A DNA stretch of 64,000 nt from Pseudomonadota bacterium (GTDB lineage Bacteria; Pseudomonadota; Alphaproteobacteria; Rhizobiales; Hyphomicrobiaceae), in assembly GCA_023412805.1 (NCBI GenBank), contig JAEZRM010000023.1:1-64000 (forward strand), given 5' to 3'. Below, in pieces: positions 35,158 to 43,493 of this stretch. The notes beneath the pieces are model-generated. The model did not search any database and was not told the origin of the DNA. It saw only the letters and a list, made by a program, of their open reading frames with translations. A program made the translations under genes and the position numbers. Each line of letters opens with the position of its first letter. Position 1 is the stretch's first letter.

Positions 35158-35574
35158 ATGCGCAAGCATGTGCTGATGTGGTGGCTCGCGGGCGGCGCAA
35201 CCCTGCTCGGGACATCGCTGGCTTATATCGCGAGCCGCCCCCGGTTCGCGCCGGCCGTGTCGCGCGTCCAGGCGGGTGTTACGCGGGTGCGGGAGAGCCG
35301 GGCCTGGGAGAACGGCGCTTGGATCAGCCGGAAGCTCGGTGAGAAGATCGGCGACGGCCTCGGCCATCTGCTTCGGAAGGATCGCAGTGGGCGTGGTGGT
35401 CGTGAAGAAGCGCGGCCCGTCGTGCGCAATGCGGCCTTCGAGGAATATCGTGCCGCGGAGCTCGCGCGTCTCGAGGACGAGGAGCGCGATTTTCACGCGT
35501 ATCTGGAGCGTCTGCGCGCTGCGCGTGACCGCGAGGAATTCGAGGCCTTCATGCAGGATCGGCGCGCGCGTTGA
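35158..35574 (+). CDS. DUF2852 domain-containing protein
   Basis: 138 aa. An N-terminal membrane helix (LMWWLAGGATLLGTSLAYIA) is followed by a basic linker and the C-terminal DUF2852 signature FEEYRAAELARLEDEERDFHAYLERLRAARDREEFEAFM, here seen around residues 96-134. The family is nearly restricted to Hyphomicrobiales and relatives; function unknown, probably inner-membrane associated with the charged helix in the cytoplasm. GAGGGA precedes the ATG. Flanked by its own promoter/operator and an intrinsic terminator, so it is a single-gene unit. Confidence 0.78.
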   Translation: MRKHVLMWWLAGGATLLGTSLAYIASRPRFAPAVSRVQAGVTRVRESRAWENGAWISRKLGEKIGDGLGHLLRKDRSGRGGREEARPVVRNAAFEEYRAAELARLEDEERDFHAYLERLRAARDREEFEAFMQDRRAR

Positions 35575-35609
35575 GGCGACGCCGGCTCAAGTCGGAGCGC
35601 GAATAGCAC

Positions 35610-35650
35610 AACGGGAGGAGCGCGGTCAGCACTCCTCCCGTTTTGCTTTG
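35610..35650 (+). terminator. Rho-independent terminator
   Basis: 11-bp stem AACGGGAGGAG / CTCCTCCCGTT with an 11-base loop, followed by TTGCTTTG, 36 bases after the DUF2852 stop codon. The tail resembles that of the terminator at 52058-52095 (TTTTGCTTTTTT). Confidence 0.8.
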
Positions 35651-35659
35651 CCGGGCATG

Positions 35660-36055
35660 TCAGGCCGTTGCGACATCCGAGCGCTGCAGCGCATTGTGCT
35701 CCAGTAGCGCGAGCACCGCGACGACAGCAGCCTGCGCAAGAATGAATATGGTTCCGAGCGCATTCGGCGCGATGAATGCGAATACGCCGAGGCTCGCGAT
35801 CACCCACCCGATATTCCCGAGCACGATCAACCAGACGATCGGCCGCGACGGCGATGCCTGAAGCCCGGCAAAGATCATGAGTGCGGCGCAGGGGAACAGG
35901 ATCAATCCGGCCCAGGTGAGCAGCGGTGCGGGAATGGCGGTGAGGCCGGCGACGAAGTTCGATCCGAACGCCATCAGGGCGCCGGCAGCGATGCAGGTTG
36001 CCGCATCGAGCAGAAGAACGTTCTGGAGTGTGTTGTTGGACTGAATGGGGCTCAT
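35660..36055 (-). CDS. Small four-helix membrane protein
   Basis: 131 aa with four hydrophobic segments (about 12-32, 42-65, 70-92, 97-120) and short loops; no signal peptide, no recognised family, although similar small inner-membrane proteins are common beside regulators. GGAG lies before the ATG. Divergent from the XRE-type regulator at 36189 (133 bp), which is therefore a good candidate for its controller. Confidence 0.72.
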   Translation of the reverse strand: MSPIQSNNTLQNVLLLDAATCIAAGALMAFGSNFVAGLTAIPAPLLTWAGLILFPCAALMIFAGLQASPSRPIVWLIVLGNIGWVIASLGVFAFIAPNALGTIFILAQAAVVAVLALLEHNALQRSDVATA

Positions 36056-36188
36056 GGTTGTTCTCCGTGGGCTTTTGTGGCGGAGCTTCGTTCAGCTCCA
36101 TGCCCCGGAAGATGGCGACAGCGATGCGCCTGGTCGATTACGCTGGAGGTAATTGGATCGCGATTGCCTCGTCGGTAGTTTCGTCACC

Positions 36189-37043
36189 ATGCCGAACACA
36201 CAGCCCACTGCCGGAACCCTGCTGCGGACATGGCGTCAGCGCCGCCGCATGAGCCAGCTCGAACTGGCGCTCGAGGCCGAGGTCTCGCAACGCCATCTCA
36301 GCTTCGTCGAGTCCGGACGCTCCGCGCCGAGCCGGGACATGATCCTGCATCTGGCAGAGCGCCTTTCGATCCCGCTGCGCGAGCGCAATATCCTGCTCGT
36401 CGCAGCCGGCTTCGCGCCCATCTATCAGGAACGCAGTCTCGATGATCCGGCGCTCACGGCGCAGCGCGAAGCCATCGACGTCGTGCTCAAAGGGCATGAG
36501 CCGTTTCCCGCACTCGCCGTCGATCGGCACTGGACGCTCGTCGCGTCGAACGCCGCGATCGGACCGCTTATCGCAGGCATCGATGCCAAGCTGCTGGAGC
36601 CGCCGCTGAACGTGCTGCGCCTGAGTCTCCATCCGCAGGGTATGGCGCCGCGCATCGCGAATTATCCTGAGTGGAAGGCGCATGTCATTGCGCGCCTGAC
36701 GCAGCAGGTGGATGCTTCGGCGGATGCCAAACTGAATGAGCTGCTGGAGGAGTTGAAGACCTACCAGCGCCCGCGCGGGGGACCGATTACCGCACCATCA
36801 CCCAAGCGCGACTTCGGCAATGTGGTCGTGCCACTGCAACTGATGACGCCGGACGGAATGCTCTCGTTCTTCTCGACGACCACGGTGTTCGGCACGCCTG
36901 TCGACATCACGATCGCGGAGATCGCGATCGAAGCGTTCTATCCGGCGGACAAGGTGACGGCGGAGGCCGTGCGCAAGGCCGCGGCTGGTACGAAGCCGCC
37001 CATCGCGAGCGCCAAGCCCCCTAAACCCCGTAGCGGCCGATGA
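36189..37043 (+). CDS. XRE-family regulator with MmyB-like ligand-binding domain
   Basis: 284 aa. N-terminal helix-turn-helix (LLRTWRQRRRMSQLELALEA then EVSQRHLSFVESGRSAPSRDMIL) and a C-terminal PAS-like/MmyB-type domain (ALAVDRHWTLVASNAAIGPL ... VVPLQLMTPDGMLSFFSTTTVFGTPVDITIAEIAIEAFYPAD). Proteins of this layout sense small, often fatty-acid-like ligands and control divergent genes. Start 36189 gives the standard N-terminus. Its last 23 bases overlap the end of the convergent thiolase gene. Confidence 0.88.
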   Translation: MPNTQPTAGTLLRTWRQRRRMSQLELALEAEVSQRHLSFVESGRSAPSRDMILHLAERLSIPLRERNILLVAAGFAPIYQERSLDDPALTAQREAIDVVLKGHEPFPALAVDRHWTLVASNAAIGPLIAGIDAKLLEPPLNVLRLSLHPQGMAPRIANYPEWKAHVIARLTQQVDASADAKLNELLEELKTYQRPRGGPITAPSPKRDFGNVVVPLQLMTPDGMLSFFSTTTVFGTPVDITIAEIAIEAFYPADKVTAEAVRKAAAGTKPPIASAKPPKPRSGR

Positions 37044-38226
37044 TCGAGATCGAGCACACATTCTGATGCGGGAAACCGCCCAGGTTATGTGTGAGGCCGA
37101 GTGTCGGCTCGTCCTGGCGCTGGCGAGGACCGGCGCGGCCGAGCATCTGCAGATAGATCTCGTAGATCATGCGCAGGCCCGAAGCGCCGATCGGATGGCC
37201 GAAGCATTTGAGGCCGCCGTCGATCTGGCAGGGCACGCCGCCGTCGGCATTGTAGAAGCCATCGAGAATGTCCTTCACGGCCCCGCCCTCCTTGGAGATG
37301 AAGAGATCCTCCATGGTGACGAGCTCGGTAATCGAGAAGCAGTCGTGCACCTCGATGAGCGAGAGTTCCTTGCGCGGATCCTCGATGCCGGCCTCTGTGT
37401 AGGCGCGTTTCGATGCCGTGCGCGTCGTTACGAAGTGGCTGCCGTCCCAGGAATTGTGGCTCGCTTCCTGGCCATTCGAGACCGAGAGCTGCAGCGCCTT
37501 CACCGAGACGATGTCGTGCTTGCCGAGGCTTCTCGCTATCTCGGGCGTCGTCACGATCGCGCAGGCGGCGCCATCCGACACGCCGCAGCAATCATACAAC
37601 CCCAGCGGTTCCGCGACGGTCGGCGCGCCGAGCACGGTGTCGATGTTGATCTTGTTGCGCAGGTGCGCCTTCGGATTCTTGGCGCCGTTGTCGTGGCTCT
37701 TGACGGAGATCTGCGCCATGGCGCGCTTGAGTTCTTCGGGCGACGTGCCGTTCTTGGCACGATAGGCGGCCGCGAGCTGCGCGAACGAGCCGGGGGCTGA
37801 AAAATTCGCCCACGACATCGAATTCAGTACGCCACGCGAGCGCTGCGGGAGGCCGCCGTAGCCCGTGTCCTTGAGCTTCTCGACGCCCATGGCGAGTGCG
37901 ATGTCGGCCGCACCCGATGCGACCGCGTAGACAGCGCCGCGGAAGGCTTCCGTGCCGGACGCGCAGTAGTTCTCGACGCGCGTCACGGGGATGTAGGGCA
38001 GCCTGAGCGCGATCGCGAGCGGCACGCCCGATTTGCCCACGTGCTGATCCTCGATTGCAGTCGAGAGCCACGCGGCGTTGATCTGCTTCGTTTCGATGCC
38101 GGCGTCGGTCAATGCCTCTTCATAAGCCTCGACCATGAGGTCGTCGGCTTCCTTGTCCCACCGCTCGCCGAACTTCGAGCAGCCCATGCCGAGGATCGCA
38201 ACTTTGTCCTTGATGCCCGAAGCCAT
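37021..38226 (-). CDS. Thiolase-family protein (SCP2/acetyl-CoA acetyltransferase-like)
   Basis: 401 aa. Nucleophile Cys88 in VENYCASGTEAFRGAV; the second catalytic region has His in HDCFSITELVTMED and GHPIGASGLRMIYEIYLQ; the end NLGGFPHQNVCSISIIG has Cys but in the SCP-x/non-condensing arrangement rather than CxG of biosynthetic thiolases. Such thiolases usually cleave or make branched acyl-CoAs and function with DUF35 partners. AGGAGAG precedes the ATG. The HMG-CoA-synthase/DUF35 fusion gene ends three bases upstream, so the two are translationally coupled. Confidence 0.9.
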   Translation of the reverse strand: MASGIKDKVAILGMGCSKFGERWDKEADDLMVEAYEEALTDAGIETKQINAAWLSTAIEDQHVGKSGVPLAIALRLPYIPVTRVENYCASGTEAFRGAVYAVASGAADIALAMGVEKLKDTGYGGLPQRSRGVLNSMSWANFSAPGSFAQLAAAYRAKNGTSPEELKRAMAQISVKSHDNGAKNPKAHLRNKINIDTVLGAPTVAEPLGLYDCCGVSDGAACAIVTTPEIARSLGKHDIVSVKALQLSVSNGQEASHNSWDGSHFVTTRTASKRAYTEAGIEDPRKELSLIEVHDCFSITELVTMEDLFISKEGGAVKDILDGFYNADGGVPCQIDGGLKCFGHPIGASGLRMIYEIYLQMLGRAGPRQRQDEPTLGLTHNLGGFPHQNVCSISIIGRYGV

Positions 38227-38229
38227 GGC

Positions 38230-39684
38230 TCAGCTCTCCTTCGCGGAAGTGGGGGCGGGTGCGGCTTTCCAGAAATAGCGGGTGAAGCCGCGCTGTGTGT
38301 CGTGGTCCTTGATGCGGAACATCATGCGCATGGATTGGCCGACTTCGAGTGCCTCTGCATCGACGTCGGTGAAGTCGAGCATCATGCGGCCGCCGCCCTC
38401 GAACTGCACCATGCCGTAACAGGCGGGCGGCGAGGGCGAGTAGGTCAGGCGATCGGCCGTGAAGGAGTTGATGCGGCCGGTCTTGTCGGCAAAGGCGTGC
38501 GGCACTTGCGCGTGCATGGCATTGCAGTTCGGGTTCACGCAGATGTTCGATTTCGGAATCTGCACGGTGCCGCATTTGGTGCATTCGCCGCCGACGAAGC
38601 TCGTCAGCAGTGCGCGATTGCGCCAGAGCGAGGAGAGCGGTGTCTGTTTGTCGACTTCCGAGCGCATGCCGCGCTCGATCTCGACGAGTTCGTTGATCGC
38701 GAGATAGCGATTGTACGAGGATTCTTCCTTGCGGCGCGCGAGATGGCCTTTGACGCCAGTGCGGGCAGGCAGTTTCGCCAGCTCCGAGGTCACTTCGAGG
38801 ATGATCGCGTCGGCGCCCTGCCCGAAGCCGACGACGAGAATGCGGTCGCCTGCCTTGGCCTGCTCCAGCGTATGTCCCAGAAGCATGAGCGGATGCGCGA
38901 CGCCGGTCTCGCCGAGTTGAGCTTGCAGATTGTCGCGTACGCTCGTCTCGGGGAGGCCTGCCGCTTTGGCGATGGTGCCGGCAATGCGCGGCAATGTTCC
39001 TGGCATGATGAAGTGCGTGATGTCGGGCGCTTGGAGGCCTGCACGCGAAAGTGCTTCAGCGATTACCGGCGGCACGAGCTTCATGTAGCCTTCGTCACGG
39101 ATCCAGCGCTCTTCCCACTGGTAGTCGAAGGGCTGATCGTCCGTGCGGTAGTGATCGACAAAATCGGCCGTGCGGCTCGCCGAACCGACGAGGCGCGCGA
39201 TGGCTGGCCCTTCGCCGACGAGCACGGCAGCGGCACCATCGCCGGTCGTCATCTCGTAGGGGCTCGCGGATTTGGCGCGGCGCTTCTCCGAGGCAATGAG
39301 CAGCGTTGGCCCGCCGCCGATCAGCGCATTGAGCAGGGCCGAGGTCGCCGCGCGCTGGCTTGCCGTGACGTCGAGCGCGGCGACATGATCCGCGATGTCG
39401 AGCGCTTCGGCGACGATGCCGGCATTGAGGCGGTCGCGGAAGGGAAATGAGGTCGAGGCGAACTGGAGGCCGCGGACGCTCTTGTGGTCCAGCCCCGAGA
39501 GGCAGTCGCGGGCTGCCTCGACGGCCATGGTGACCGTGTCCTCGTCCCAATTGCAGATCGCGCGCTCGCCTTTCGCGAGGCCCTTGAGGGCGGGGTTGAA
39601 CCAGCTATTTGCGGCCGCGATGGCCTGACGCTGCAGTCTGAGGCGCGGGATATAGGCGCCGAACGCCAGAATGCCGGCGGTCAT
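38230..39684 (-). CDS. HMG-CoA-synthase-like protein fused to a zinc-ribbon/OB-fold (DUF35) domain
   Basis: 484 aa. Residues 1 to about 330 are thiolase-fold and resemble hydroxymethylglutaryl-CoA synthase (AFGAYIPRLRLQRQAIAAA, EDTVTMAVEAARDCL, GDGAAAVLVG, FIMPGTLPRIAGTIAK). The position of the HMGCS nucleophile reads LDVTASQRAATSALLNAL, with Ser/Thr instead of an obvious Cys, so condensing activity is uncertain. Residues about 355-484 are DUF35: zinc ribbon GGECTKCGTVQIPKSNICVNPNC and OB-fold TADRLTYSPSPPACYGMVQF. In archaea, thiolase, HMGCS and DUF35 form one complex that channels acetoacetyl-CoA; here two are fused and the third is adjacent. AGGAGA precedes the ATG at 39684. Confidence 0.87.
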   Translation of the reverse strand: MTAGILAFGAYIPRLRLQRQAIAAANSWFNPALKGLAKGERAICNWDEDTVTMAVEAARDCLSGLDHKSVRGLQFASTSFPFRDRLNAGIVAEALDIADHVAALDVTASQRAATSALLNALIGGGPTLLIASEKRRAKSASPYEMTTGDGAAAVLVGEGPAIARLVGSASRTADFVDHYRTDDQPFDYQWEERWIRDEGYMKLVPPVIAEALSRAGLQAPDITHFIMPGTLPRIAGTIAKAAGLPETSVRDNLQAQLGETGVAHPLMLLGHTLEQAKAGDRILVVGFGQGADAIILEVTSELAKLPARTGVKGHLARRKEESSYNRYLAINELVEIERGMRSEVDKQTPLSSLWRNRALLTSFVGGECTKCGTVQIPKSNICVNPNCNAMHAQVPHAFADKTGRINSFTADRLTYSPSPPACYGMVQFEGGGRMMLDFTDVDAEALEVGQSMRMMFRIKDHDTQRGFTRYFWKAAPAPTSAKES

Positions 39685-39857
39685 GGGATCTCCTAGGGTT
39701 TCCTCGGGCGCAGGAAGCGCGATTTTCTTTAAACAGTGCACCCGTCATCGAGCAGCGTCAACGTGGCTAGTGGATCGGGCATTCGCAGTATTGAATATTC
39801 GTCGCAGCGCTTCTAAATGGAAGGAAATGCTCTCGCGGGAACGCGACGGAGGTTCCT

Positions 39858-40724
39858 ATGCTCCACCCAGAAGTGTTCTCGTTTTTCGACGAGCCGACCA
39901 ATACCGCGAGCTATGTGCTCAAGGATCCAGCTACGAATGTGGCCGCGATCATCGACAGCGTGCTCGACTATGATGCCGCGGCGGGCAGGACATCCACGAA
40001 AGCCGCCGACGAGATCATCGCGTTCGTGAAAGAACGTGGTTTCGACGTGCAGTGGCTGCTCGAGACGCACGTTCATGCCGATCATCTGTCGGCGGCGCCC
40101 TATCTCGAGGAGAAGCTCGGCGGCAAGATCGCCATCGGCGCCAATATCACGGTCGTGCAGGACGTGTTCGGCAAGATCTTCAATGCGGGCACGGAGTTCG
40201 AGCGCGATGGCAGTCAGTTCGACGCGCTGTTCAAGGATGGCGACCGCATTCGCATCGGCGAGATGACCGGCTATGCTATTCACACGCCCGGTCATACGCC
40301 CGCCTGCATGACGTACGTGTTCGGCGACGCAGCTTTCATCGGTGATACGCTCTTCATGCCCGATTACGGCACGGCGCGGGCGGATTTCCCCGGCGGCAGC
40401 GCGCGCGATCTCTATCGTTCGATCCGCAAGGTGCTGGCGCTGCCGCCCGAGACGCGGCTTTTCCTGTGCCATGACTACAAAGCGCCGGGCCGCGACGCAT
40501 TCGCCTGGGAGACGACGGTCGCGGAACAGCGCAAGTCCAATATCCATGTGCGTGATGGTGTGACCGAGGACGAGTTCGTTGCGATGCGTGAGGCGCGCGA
40601 CAAGACGCTGAACATGCCGAAGCTGATCATCCCGTCCATTCAGGTCAACATGCGGGCGGGCGATCTGCCAGAGCCCGAGGACAACGGCGTGCGCTATCTG
40701 AAGGTGCCGCTGAACAAGCTCTGA
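39858..40724 (+). CDS. MBL-fold hydrolase, persulfide-dioxygenase-like
   Basis: 288 aa. Metal ligands: LLETHVHADHLSAAP (HxHxDH), IHTPGHTPACMTYV, FIGDTLFMPDYGTARADFPGG and RLFLCHDYK. The sequence around PDYGTARADFPGGS and the long C-terminal tail (ETTVAEQRKSNIHV) match the ETHE1/Blh group, mononuclear-iron sulfur dioxygenases that oxidise glutathione persulfide in sulfide detoxification. GGAGG before the ATG. The class D beta-lactamase gene starts four bases after its stop, so both are one transcript, but they need not be related in function. Confidence 0.88.
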   Translation: MLHPEVFSFFDEPTNTASYVLKDPATNVAAIIDSVLDYDAAAGRTSTKAADEIIAFVKERGFDVQWLLETHVHADHLSAAPYLEEKLGGKIAIGANITVVQDVFGKIFNAGTEFERDGSQFDALFKDGDRIRIGEMTGYAIHTPGHTPACMTYVFGDAAFIGDTLFMPDYGTARADFPGGSARDLYRSIRKVLALPPETRLFLCHDYKAPGRDAFAWETTVAEQRKSNIHVRDGVTEDEFVAMREARDKTLNMPKLIIPSIQVNMRAGDLPEPEDNGVRYLKVPLNKL

Positions 40725-40728
40725 GATC

Positions 40729-41547
40729 ATGACGGAATCAGGCCTTTATGGGCTCTCGCGGCGCGACGTGCTTGGCATCGGCGCATGTGCTTTGACAGCC
40801 GTATTTGCCGGCACGCACCGCGTCTCGGCTAGCGAGATGATCAAGCTCGGCGATGCCGAGGACGTGTTCGCGCGCCAGCAGATTTCCGGCACGTTCGCCG
40901 CTTACGAGGCGAGCGCGGATCGGCTCATCGTGCTCAATGCCGAGCGCGCGGGCACGCGCTTCGTGCCAGCCTCGACGTTCAAGATCCCGAACAGCCTGAT
41001 CGCACTGGAAGTCGGCGCGGTGAAGGATGCCGGCGAGGTCTTTCGCTACGACGGCAAGCCGCGCAGGGTAGCTGCATGGCAAAAAGACATGACACTGCGC
41101 GAGGCAGTGACGGCGTCCAATGTGCCCGTCTTCCAGGAGATCGCGCGTCGCGTCGGGCTCGATGCGTATCGCGATTGGCTCGCCAAGCTCGACTATGGCA
41201 ATCGCGAGGTCGGCCAGATTGTCGATCGCTTCTGGCTCGAAGGTCCGCTGGCGATCAGCGCCATCGAACAAGCGCGTTTTCTCGCACGGCTCGCCGATGG
41301 TGCCCTGCCGATGAGCGCGCGGTCGCAGGCGATCGTGCGCGACATCATCCGCATCGAGGAGAAGGATGGCCGCACGCTGTTCGCCAAGACCGGATGGGAC
41401 GGCAAGATCGGCTGGTGGGCGGGCTGGGTCGAGCGAGGAGATAGAAAGACGGCGTTCGCACTCACTATGGACATGAGCCGGATCGAGGATGCACCGAAGC
41501 GCATCGGCTTCGGCAAGGAGCTGCTGTCGCACCTTGGGGTTTACTAG
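40729..41547 (+). CDS. Class D (OXA-type) beta-lactamase, probable Tat substrate
   Basis: 272 aa serine beta-lactamase. All class D motifs are present: STFK at 82-85 (Ser82 nucleophile, Lys85 to be carboxylated), SNV at 130-132, YGN at 156-158, FWLEGPLAISAIEQ around 168-181 (the Trp that stabilises the carbamate) and KTG at 220-222. The N-terminus LSRRDVLGIGACALTAVFAG carries a twin-arginine motif, suggesting folded export by Tat rather than Sec. OXA enzymes hydrolyse penicillins and sometimes carbapenems; environmental chromosomal members have unknown spectra. No strong ribosome site; translation is probably coupled to the MBL gene. No mobile element nearby, so it looks resident. Confidence 0.9.
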   Translation: MTESGLYGLSRRDVLGIGACALTAVFAGTHRVSASEMIKLGDAEDVFARQQISGTFAAYEASADRLIVLNAERAGTRFVPASTFKIPNSLIALEVGAVKDAGEVFRYDGKPRRVAAWQKDMTLREAVTASNVPVFQEIARRVGLDAYRDWLAKLDYGNREVGQIVDRFWLEGPLAISAIEQARFLARLADGALPMSARSQAIVRDIIRIEEKDGRTLFAKTGWDGKIGWWAGWVERGDRKTAFALTMDMSRIEDAPKRIGFGKELLSHLGVY

Positions 41548-41626
41548 GCCTGCAAACCCGCCGATGGCCAATCCGCGCGCCCTCGGCTATGACAGCAGCC
41601 CGATGAAGTGAGCGCAGGATACCCAA

Positions 41627-42538
41627 ATGGCCGAAGAGCTGCCTTTTCGCAAAGAGATCCAATTCGCTTATGGCGAGGCGAAGGAGCTGGCGCCGGGGAT
41701 CGTGCGCATTGTCGCGAACAATCCGAGCGCCTTCACCTACAAGGGCACCAACACCTATATCGTGGGCAAGGGGCGCGATGTTTTCCTGATCGACCCGGGG
41801 CCGGCGGACAGCGCGCATCTCGACGCGATCCTCGCGGCGCTCGCGGGGCGCAAGCTCACGCATATCGTCATCACGCACACGCATCACGATCATGTGGACG
41901 GCCTTCCGGCGCTGCAGGAGCGGACAGGAGCGCCGACAGCCGGTTTCGGACGCACGGTTGCGCGCCCCGGCCTGACGCGCGCGAGCCCCGCAGGCGGCGA
42001 GTACGTCGAGAACGATTTCAAGCCGGATGTCGTGCTGAAGGACGGTGATCGCCTCGAAGGCCAGGACTTCGCGCTGCAGGCGCTCCACACGCCGGGGCAC
42101 GCGCCGGACCATCTCTGCTTCGCGCTCGAAGGGACCAAGCTGTTCTTCTCCGGCGATCACGTGATGGGCTGGAATACGAGCGTTGTGGCGCCGCCCGAAG
42201 GCAGTATGAGTGCCTATCTCGGCGCCATGGAGCGGCTGCTCAAGCGCGACGACGAGATCTATTTCCCCGGCCACGGTGGCCGTGTGTACGAGCCGCAGCG
42301 TCTGGTGAAGGCATATATCCTGCACCGGCGGATGCGCGAGCAGTCCATTCTCGACTGTGTGCGGAACGGACAGACGACGATCCCCGAGATCGTGGCGGCG
42401 ATCTATCGCGGCATCGACCCGCGTCTCGTCAAGGCGGCATCGCTCTCCGTCGCCGCGCACATCGAGCACCTCGTCGAGCGAGGTCAGCTCATTTGCGAGG
42501 GGCCTGTTTTGGACCCCGTGCGCCTTTCTGTCCCCTAG
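41627..42538 (+). CDS. MBL-fold hydrolase, LACTB2-like
   Basis: 303 aa. Ligands: IVITHTHHDHVDGLPAL, LQALHTPGHAPDHLCFAL, FFSGDHVMGWNTS and IYFPGHGG. N-terminal strand FTYKGTNTYIVGKG and a C-terminal winged-helix-like tail (TIPEIVAAIYRGIDPRLVKAA) are typical of the LACTB2 / glyoxalase-II-like group, some of which are endoribonucleases. Not a beta-lactamase: the B1-B3 loop pattern is absent. AGGA lies 8 bases before the ATG. Its last 50 bases overlap the end of the convergent DUF1499 gene. Confidence 0.88.
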   Translation: MAEELPFRKEIQFAYGEAKELAPGIVRIVANNPSAFTYKGTNTYIVGKGRDVFLIDPGPADSAHLDAILAALAGRKLTHIVITHTHHDHVDGLPALQERTGAPTAGFGRTVARPGLTRASPAGGEYVENDFKPDVVLKDGDRLEGQDFALQALHTPGHAPDHLCFALEGTKLFFSGDHVMGWNTSVVAPPEGSMSAYLGAMERLLKRDDEIYFPGHGGRVYEPQRLVKAYILHRRMREQSILDCVRNGQTTIPEIVAAIYRGIDPRLVKAASLSVAAHIEHLVERGQLICEGPVLDPVRLSVP

Positions 42539-43364
42539 GCGGAACTTTCGTCCCTTTTGCCTTGGCCTTGCCGCGCGGCGCGACGGCGGCCGGAACCGAA
42601 GCCTCGAGGCGGGCCTGCAGCTCCGTGTAGAATTCCTTGATGCGGCTCGCATTGCGGCCGAAGTCGTGGCCCCCGTAGCGCGATAGTGAGCGTATATCTA
42701 CGCGTGTCGTCCCGCCGTCGCTCTCCACCCTGATGACGACATCGTCGACGAACCCGAGGATCAGCGTGCGGCCTTCGGCTTCGACGTGCCCGGCGCTCCC
42801 GTCTTCCTGCGGCCGCTCCTCGGCGATGATGCGCCATTTGAGGCGTCGCACGGCTTCGCCGACCGCGTCGAAGACCTCGTCAGCAGGGCGTTCGAGGATC
42901 ATCGGGCGCAGCTCGGGGTAGTGCAGCTCCTGCAACTCAGCGACAGCCTCGCCCTTGTAGATGACCGAATTGGCGGCCTTTGGTCGGTCGCGCGCGAGTG
43001 TGGCGAACTCCGGCGGGTGCTCGGTGTCCGTGGTCACGTCCGTCATCGGCGCCGTCTTGAGATAGAAGGGTACGATGCTGGCTGGCCATGCGAAAATCGC
43101 AAGGCTGACAGCGACGCCCGCTACAGCGCTCCAGGCACCGGCTGCGCCTTTGCGCCAGATCACGACGCTTGCCGCGAGCCCGCTAATGAGGGCGAGGCCC
43201 GCGCCGACAAAGCCGGTGAGCACGAGGCCGATACCGAGCGGTGTCGCTATTTTCCCGAGGCGATGCAGGATCAGTGCGACGAGGATCACTGTCGCGCTGA
43301 ACAAGGCGAGCCGGCGCGCCCAGATCGCGAGCTTCGTGCGGGGCAATGAGACGGCCAGTGTCAT
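42489..43364 (-). CDS. DUF1499 membrane protein
   Basis: 291 aa. Three N-terminal membrane helices (about 15-35, 40-65, 75-100), then the DUF1499 domain (about 110-265): DVTTDTEHPPEFATLARD, LHYPELRPMILERPADEVFD, LGFVDDVVIRVES, RVDIRSLSRYGGHDFGRNASRIKEF. The tail is Lys/Pro-rich. Function unknown; DUF1499 proteins are common in proteobacteria and plastids. The C-terminal coding bases are shared antisense with the LACTB2-like gene. Confidence 0.85.
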   Translation of the reverse strand: MTLAVSLPRTKLAIWARRLALFSATVILVALILHRLGKIATPLGIGLVLTGFVGAGLALISGLAASVVIWRKGAAGAWSAVAGVAVSLAIFAWPASIVPFYLKTAPMTDVTTDTEHPPEFATLARDRPKAANSVIYKGEAVAELQELHYPELRPMILERPADEVFDAVGEAVRRLKWRIIAEERPQEDGSAGHVEAEGRTLILGFVDDVVIRVESDGGTTRVDIRSLSRYGGHDFGRNASRIKEFYTELQARLEASVPAAVAPRGKAKAKGTKVPPRGQKGARGPKQAPRK

Positions 43365-43493
43365 GGCGGTGGCAGATCGTCCCTGAGTGACTGCACGAAG
43401 GCTGTGTGCCCAGTCGGTTCTTTGGCTTTGTCAGGCTCTGGTGTCCGCGCTACTCATAGTCGGGCTTCCCGTCAAGAACAGGACATACGTGCA

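Noticed and set aside
38041..39450. 469-codon plus-strand frame over the thiolase and HMGCS-like genes
   Set aside because: Crosses two real genes on the other strand, no domain, no ribosome site.
39858..42538. The two MBL-fold proteins as metallo-beta-lactamases
   Set aside because: Their sequence features match ETHE1-like and LACTB2-like groups; no signal peptide and no B1-B3 signature.
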